Assembly (NCBI GenBank): GCA_023266715.1
Contig: JAHFPK010000092.1
Coordinates: 1 to 9,462, forward strand
Length of the DNA stretch: 9,462 nucleotides
Direction: 5' to 3'
From: Hyphomicrobiales bacterium
GTDB lineage: Bacteria; Pseudomonadota; Alphaproteobacteria; Rhizobiales; Aestuariivirgaceae
The position numbers were made by a program, and so were the translations under genes. A model generated the notes under the pieces. That model searched no databases. It saw only the letters and a program-made list of their open reading frames with translations, and was not told where the DNA came from. Shown one piece after another: positions 6,220 to 9,462 of the stretch (position 1 is its first letter; the number at the start of each line of letters is the position of its first letter).

Positions 6220-7125
6220 ATGCGCAAAAGCCTGATCACATCCCTGGTGTTACATTGCGCGGTCCTCATCGCAGCGCTTGTAGTTTTACCCAATCCAGAC
6301 CGATACAAGGTGAAGCCGCAGGATTCCATTCAGGTTGATATTTCCCAGATCACCGATGAATCAAAGCGAAAGGCCACGTCCAAAACCGTTGAAAAGCCAG
6401 TCGAGAAACCAGCTCCGAAGAAAGTCGAAGTTGTAAAGAAGGTGGAACCTGCGCCAAAGGTGGATGAAAAAGTGAAGACGGCCGTCAAGGAACCTGTGGC
6501 TGAGCCGCCACCGCCTGCGCCGAAACCGGAAGAGCCGAAAAAAGTGGAGCCGACGCCGCTTGATCCCGATCCCTTGAAGGACCTCCTCAAGAAGGTGGAG
6601 GAGGAACCGAAGCCGAAAGAGGAAGTAAAGAAGGCTGAACTAAAGCCGGAAAAGAAGCCGGAGAAAAAGAAACTGGTTAAGAAAAAGCCGGAACTGAATA
6701 CGGATGATATCGCGGCTTTCCTGAACAAGACCAACGATGCGAAGACTGCCCCACAACAGCCTGCAGAAGTTGCAGGCGTACCGGAACTGGGCGCTGCCGA
6801 TGTTCAGGGAACCGATGATGCGTTGGCTGCAACTCTAGTTGACGCACTTCGGCAGAAGCTGGCTGGCTGCTGGTCAGTTCCTCCGGGTGCGCGCGAAGCC
6901 AATATTACGGTCAAGGTTCGTTTTTACCTTAATCCCGACGGCACAGTAGCGGGTCTGCCAGAAGTTCTGAATGGCAGTGCCGACCCGCTATTCAGCACAA
7001 CTGCGCAATCGGCAGTTTCGGCCGTTATGGAATGTCAGCGTTATGATTTTTTCCCGCCAGACAGGTATGACTTGTGGAAAGACAATACCGTCAACTTCAA
7101 TCCAAACATGATGTTTGGAACTTAA
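6220..7125 (+). CDS. tolA: Tol-Pal energy-transducing protein TolA
   Basis: Periplasm-spanning arm of the Tol machine, 301 residues, shorter than the E. coli protein (about 420). A single membrane anchor lies at about residues 7-24. Residues about 48-160 form a low-complexity Lys/Glu/Pro-rich rod, in place of the Ala-rich helical domain of enterobacteria. The C-terminal domain (about 200-300) ends in a TonB/TolA-like fold, with LRQKLAGCW (210-218), VRFYLNPDGTV (233-243) and Cys272; Cys217 and Cys272 could form the disulphide common in this domain. This domain is expected to contact TolB and Pal. It begins 1 base after tolR, and the next gene starts within a few bases of its stop. Confidence 0.93.
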   Translation: MRKSLITSLVLHCAVLIAALVVLPNPDRYKVKPQDSIQVDISQITDESKRKATSKTVEKPVEKPAPKKVEVVKKVEPAPKVDEKVKTAVKEPVAEPPPPAPKPEEPKKVEPTPLDPDPLKDLLKKVEEEPKPKEEVKKAELKPEKKPEKKKLVKKKPELNTDDIAAFLNKTNDAKTAPQQPAEVAGVPELGAADVQGTDDALAATLVDALRQKLAGCWSVPPGAREANITVKVRFYLNPDGTVAGLPEVLNGSADPLFSTTAQSAVSAVMECQRYDFFPPDRYDLWKDNTVNFNPNMMFGT

Positions 7126-7141
7126 TCCCATGGAAATCTCA

Positions 7142-8476
7142 ATGTTCAAATTTGCCCGTCTCAGATCCGCGAGAAACCTCATTCTGGTTCTATCCTTCGT
7201 GCTGGTGGCACTGGTGCCACGTACCAGCTTCGCGCTTGATGTTGACGTTTCCGGCGGCCGCATCAATCCGTTGCCGATCGCGATTACACCATTTCTGACT
7301 GGTGGCGGAGCGGAAGAAGCAGGCGTGACCCTCGGCGAAGTGATCAGCAATAATCTGGCCCGCTCAGGTTATTTCGAACCGTTGCCACAGAACTCTTTCA
7401 TTGAGCAGATTACCGACTTTAACCAGGAGCCGCGCTTTGCCGATTGGCGGCAGATCCAGGCCAAGGCATTGGTCACCGGACAAGTTTATGTCGAAGGCGG
7501 CAAAATCCGTGTCGAGTTCAAGTTATTCGACGTCAACTCGCAACAGCAAATTGCGGCGCAGCAATTTTCCACCTCGCCAAAGAATTTGCGCCGTATCGGA
7601 CATTTGGCGTCCGATGTCATTTACAAGGCCCTGACCGGTATCGATGGCTATTTTGATACGCGCATTGTTTATGTGGATGAATCTGGACCCAAGGACCAGC
7701 GGGTGAAGAAACTGGCGGTGATGGATCAGGATGGGTTTAATGTCCGTACGCTGACTGATGGCGAGGAGCTGGTGATCACGCCGCGCTTCTCGCCCAACAG
7801 TCAGGAAATCACCTATATGTCAATCGGGCAGGGGACGCCCCGGGTCTATCTCTTCAATATTGAAACGCGCCAGCGCGAAATTGTTGGCGAATTTCCCAAT
7901 ATGAGCTTTGCGCCGCGTTATTCGCCCGATGGCCAGCGCGTGATCATGAGCCTGCTTACGACCGATGGGCGCAATTCCAATATCTATGAAATGGATTTGC
8001 GTTCGCGGCAGTTGCGCCAGCTGACCAATACGCCGGCGATCAATACGGGCCCCAGCTATTCGCCCGATGGCAGCCAGATTACCTTTGAATCTGATCGCGG
8101 CGGCACCCAGCAGATTTATGTGATGGGCGTTGATGGTTCGGGTCAAAACCGCATCAGTTTTGGCAATGGGCGCTATTCAACGCCCGTGTGGTCACCCGAC
8201 GGAAAATACATTGCCTTTACCAAGCAGGCAGAGGGGCGTTTTGCTATTGGCGTGATGGCGCCTGATGGCTCTGGTGAGAGAATATTAACCGAAGGCTACC
8301 ATAACGAGGGGCCAACGTGGGCACCAAACGGTCGCGTCATCATGTTCTTCCGGGATATTCCCGGAGAAAATGGGGGGCCTCAGCTCTATTCGGTTGATAT
8401 CACCGGATACAATGAGCAGCAGGTTCAAACACCGGGATTCGGTTCTGATCCCGCATGGTCGCCGCGTCTGAACTAG
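7142..8476 (+). CDS. tolB: Tol-Pal periplasmic beta-propeller protein TolB
   Basis: Soluble periplasmic protein that shuttles between TolA and Pal. From ATG 7142 it has 444 residues: a signal peptide with a basic start and hydrophobic core (12-26), and a likely cut after Ala31 in SFALDV. An N-terminal alpha/beta domain (about 32-160) follows, then a six-bladed propeller with repeated PD40-type motifs such as RFSPNSQEI, RYSPDGQRV, SYSPDGSQI, VWSPDGKYI and TWAPNGRVI. The start is uncertain: ATG 7130 and TTG 7115 are in frame, but GGAAA 7 bases before 7142 and the better signal-peptide length favour 7142. The short segment at the mature N-terminus corresponds to the TolA-binding box of the family. 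Confidence 0.94.
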   Translation: MFKFARLRSARNLILVLSFVLVALVPRTSFALDVDVSGGRINPLPIAITPFLTGGGAEEAGVTLGEVISNNLARSGYFEPLPQNSFIEQITDFNQEPRFADWRQIQAKALVTGQVYVEGGKIRVEFKLFDVNSQQQIAAQQFSTSPKNLRRIGHLASDVIYKALTGIDGYFDTRIVYVDESGPKDQRVKKLAVMDQDGFNVRTLTDGEELVITPRFSPNSQEITYMSIGQGTPRVYLFNIETRQREIVGEFPNMSFAPRYSPDGQRVIMSLLTTDGRNSNIYEMDLRSRQLRQLTNTPAINTGPSYSPDGSQITFESDRGGTQQIYVMGVDGSGQNRISFGNGRYSTPVWSPDGKYIAFTKQAEGRFAIGVMAPDGSGERILTEGYHNEGPTWAPNGRVIMFFRDIPGENGGPQLYSVDITGYNEQQVQTPGFGSDPAWSPRLN

Positions 8477-8530
8477 GTATATTTCGTGGGGGCCGGGGGG
8501 CTTGTCACGAGTGGAAGTAATGGAGTGGGT

Positions 8531-9040
8531 ATGATGTTGCGTAAATTGAGCGGTGTAAAAATTGCCATTGCCTTGTGTTGTGTGTTGGCCCTGACGGCTT
8601 GCTCGAAGAAAAACACACCGAATCTGGAAGCTACTAATGCGGGGCTAGGCAGTGGTGTTTCAGCACCCGGCTCTGAAGCTGATTTTGCCACCAATGTGGG
8701 CGACCGCGTTTATTTCGTGGTTGACCAGGCAGACCTGACAACTGAAGCTCAAGAAACCCTGCGCAAGCAGGCCTCCTGGCTGCAGCAATATCCCGGCGTA
8801 TCGATCCAGGTGGAGGGCCATTCGGACGAACGCGGCACCCGCGAATACAACATCGCCCTTTCTGCCCGCCGGGCCACGGCGGCGCGTGAATTCCTCATCG
8901 CCCAAGGGGTTGAAGCCAGCCGCATTTCTTCCATTGCCTATGGCAAGGAACGGCCTGCGGCACTTTGCGATGCCGAACAGTGTTGGTCACAAAATCGCCG
9001 TGCTGTCACGGTTATCACGGGCGGCGCAAGGACGAGCTGA
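8531..9040 (+). CDS. pal: Peptidoglycan-associated lipoprotein Pal, first copy
   Basis: Outer-membrane lipoprotein that ties the membrane to peptidoglycan and is drawn to the division site by TolA-TolB; 169 residues. A lipoprotein signal peptide ends at the lipobox LTAC with the lipidated Cys24, followed by Ser (not Asp) as expected for outer-membrane sorting. The OmpA-like domain (about 57-165) has GHSDERG (96-102) with Asp99, and the NIALSARRA stretch (107-115) with Arg113/Arg114, the diaminopimelate-binding residues. Cys146 and Cys151 in a CDAEQCW loop are typical of alphaproteobacterial Pal. ATG 8531 has GGAG 5 bases upstream; ATG 8534 next to it is equally possible, and a GTG at 8486 is unlikely. 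A G-rich stretch (8488-8500) lies between it and tolB. Confidence 0.95.
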   Translation: MMLRKLSGVKIAIALCCVLALTACSKKNTPNLEATNAGLGSGVSAPGSEADFATNVGDRVYFVVDQADLTTEAQETLRKQASWLQQYPGVSIQVEGHSDERGTREYNIALSARRATAAREFLIAQGVEASRISSIAYGKERPAALCDAEQCWSQNRRAVTVITGGARTS

Positions 9041-9057
9041 TAGTTTTCCCGAGCTCT

Positions 9058-9089
9058 GGCGGGTGAGGATTTGTTAACCCTGACCCGTC
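9058..9089 (+). other. Stem-loop after the first pal
   Basis: GGCGGGT (9058-9064) pairs with ACCCGTC (9083-9089, one G-U pair) and AGG (9066-9068) with CCT (9079-9081) across a G-G mismatch, around a 10-base loop. It starts 17 bases after the pal stop. No T-run follows, so it may pause or protect the message end more than terminate. Its loop contains the TTAACC of the CtrA-like pair. Confidence 0.5.
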
Positions 9090-9100
9090 ACAATGGTTAA
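9074..9100. promoter_or_regulatory. Inverted TTAACC / GGTTAA pair between the two pal genes
   Basis: TTAACC at 9074-9079 and ATGGTTAA at 9093-9100 (the reverse complement of TTAACCAT) face each other 19 bases apart between the TTAA cores. Each matches the extended half-site of CtrA-type regulators, but the spacing is not the usual 7 bases. This could be a control site for the second pal, or chance. Confidence 0.25.
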
Positions 9101-9194
9101 AGACTATGAATCCTTGCTGCGCGGGATGTATCGGGCTATGTGCTCGCCGGATTTCCGTGAAAAGTGAGTTTGGATTAGCCGGTTGCGTTTTGGG

Positions 9195-9249
9195 CCGGGA
9201 ATAGATTTGACCTGTTCCGACAGGGATCGCTGGGACGCGATGCTCCCGG
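9195..9249 (+). other. Possible three-way-junction RNA leader of the second pal
   Basis: The closing stem CCGGGA (9195-9200) pairs with TCCCGG (9244-9249). Within it are CCTGT (9211-9215) with ACAGG (9220-9224) around a 4-base loop, and ATCGC (9226-9230) with GCGAT (9237-9241) around a 6-base loop. The 3' strand of the closing stem ends 8 bases before the AGGAG of the second pal. The right strand is also inside a TCCCGGGA self-palindrome, so a competing pairing exists. This is manual folding only, and resembles no riboswitch that I know. Confidence 0.35.
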
Positions 9250-9257
9250 GACAATAT

Positions 9258-9262
9258 AGGAG
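9258..9262 (+). promoter_or_regulatory. Ribosome binding site of the second pal
   Basis: AGGAG lies 9 bases before ATG 9272 and 12 before ATG 9275, so the first ATG is preferred. The string GGAGTGGG is shared with the first pal leader (8522 onward), where the spacing is shorter (5 bases). Confidence 0.7.
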
Positions 9263-9271
9263 TGGGATAGC

Positions 9272-9462
9272 ATGATGCGTGGTATGGCGGGTTTCAAAAT
9301 TGCAGTGGCTTGCTGCTGCTTTCTGGCATTGGCAGCGTGCTCGAAGAAGAATACGCCCGATTTGGAAGCGGGAACTGGCGGCGTTGGACAGGCAAGACCC
9401 GGTTCTGAGCAGGATTTCGCCACCAATGTGGGCGACCGCGTCTATTTTATCGTCGATCAGTC
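9272..9462 (+). CDS. Second Pal-like lipoprotein, 5' part (runs off the window)
   Basis: Sixty-three codons and two bases are visible. The signal peptide has a hydrophobic run with three Cys in a row (14-16) and the lipobox LAAC with the lipidated Cys23, followed by SKKNTP, as in the first Pal. A Gly-rich linker two residues shorter than in copy one leads to a block at about residues 44-63 (PGSE, DFATNVGDRVYF, VDQ) that is nearly identical to residues 47-66 of the first Pal. This should continue as the OmpA-like domain, but the peptidoglycan-binding residues lie outside the window, so a complete and working copy cannot be confirmed. It sits in tandem 231 bases after the first pal, where cpoB (ybgF) would more usually be expected. 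Confidence 0.88.
   Translation, partial: MMRGMAGFKIAVACCCFLALAACSKKNTPDLEAGTGGVGQARPGSEQDFATNVGDRVYFIVDQ

Noticed and set aside
6361..6700. Lys/Glu/Pro-rich repetitive stretch in tolA as a separate repeat element
   Set aside because: It is an in-frame low-complexity rod typical of TolA, not a DNA repeat or mobile element.
8486..8530. GTG at 8486 as the pal start
   Set aside because: It would put 15 extra Gly-rich residues before a good lipoprotein signal peptide, while ATG 8531 has a well-placed GGAG.
9093..9167. A 24-codon frame between the two pal genes starting at ATG 9093
   Set aside because: The peptide composition looks plausible, but there is no ribosome binding site, it overlaps the putative regulatory half-site, and such a short frame is expected by chance.
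9015..9254. A 79-codon minus-strand frame across the pal gap
   Set aside because: It overlaps the pal 3' end and the structured leader, and has no family resemblance or good start signal.
9207..9257. TTGACC before the second pal as a -35 box
   Set aside because: No acceptable -10 at 16-19 bases; the AT-rich CAATAT is 39 bases away.

Overview
The window looks like a piece of an alphaproteobacterial chromosome, most likely from the Hyphomicrobiales (rhizobial) side. The reasons are the gene order yebC-ruvC-ruvA-ruvB-ybgC-tolQ-tolR-tolA-tolB-pal, a Pal lipoprotein with an alphaproteobacterial-style Cys pair near its C-terminus, a rhizobial-type palindromic intergenic element, and several sites resembling CtrA boxes. 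GC content is moderate to high by eye. This is inference from gene content; no marker gene for species is present.

Layout. Positions 1-895 hold the end of one ABC-transporter permease gene and a complete second one of the PotC type (probably polyamine or a related small solute). A 138-base palindromic element (892-1029) follows and supplies the stop codons of two convergent genes: the permease and a small unrecognised minus-strand gene (1026-1316). A divergent control region (1317-1450) leads into yebC. From 1451 to 4854 five genes are packed tightly, with 8-, 4- and 8-base overlaps: the YebC-family regulator, the Holliday-junction resolvasome RuvC-RuvA-RuvB, and the YbgC thioesterase. A 183-base leader with three inverted repeats and a CtrA-like site precedes tolQ. 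Then come tolQ, tolR, tolA, tolB and pal (5038-9040), the trans-envelope Tol-Pal machine that uses the proton motive force to draw in the outer membrane at division.

The least ordinary part is the right end. After a complete pal there is a 231-base gap with a strong stem-loop and a possible three-way-junction fold, and then a second pal-like lipoprotein gene begins (9272) and runs off the window. The two copies share the lipobox region, the start of the mature protein and an almost identical block before the OmpA-like domain, yet differ at many synonymous positions, so the duplication is not very recent.

Most of the window is conserved housekeeping DNA. I found no CRISPR array, insertion sequence, tRNA or rRNA, and no hairpin followed by a T-run that would make a convincing intrinsic terminator. 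The points worth a second look are the tandem pal genes and their leader, the palindromic element shared by two convergent stop codons, the CtrA-like sites, and a RuvA with an altered acidic pin.
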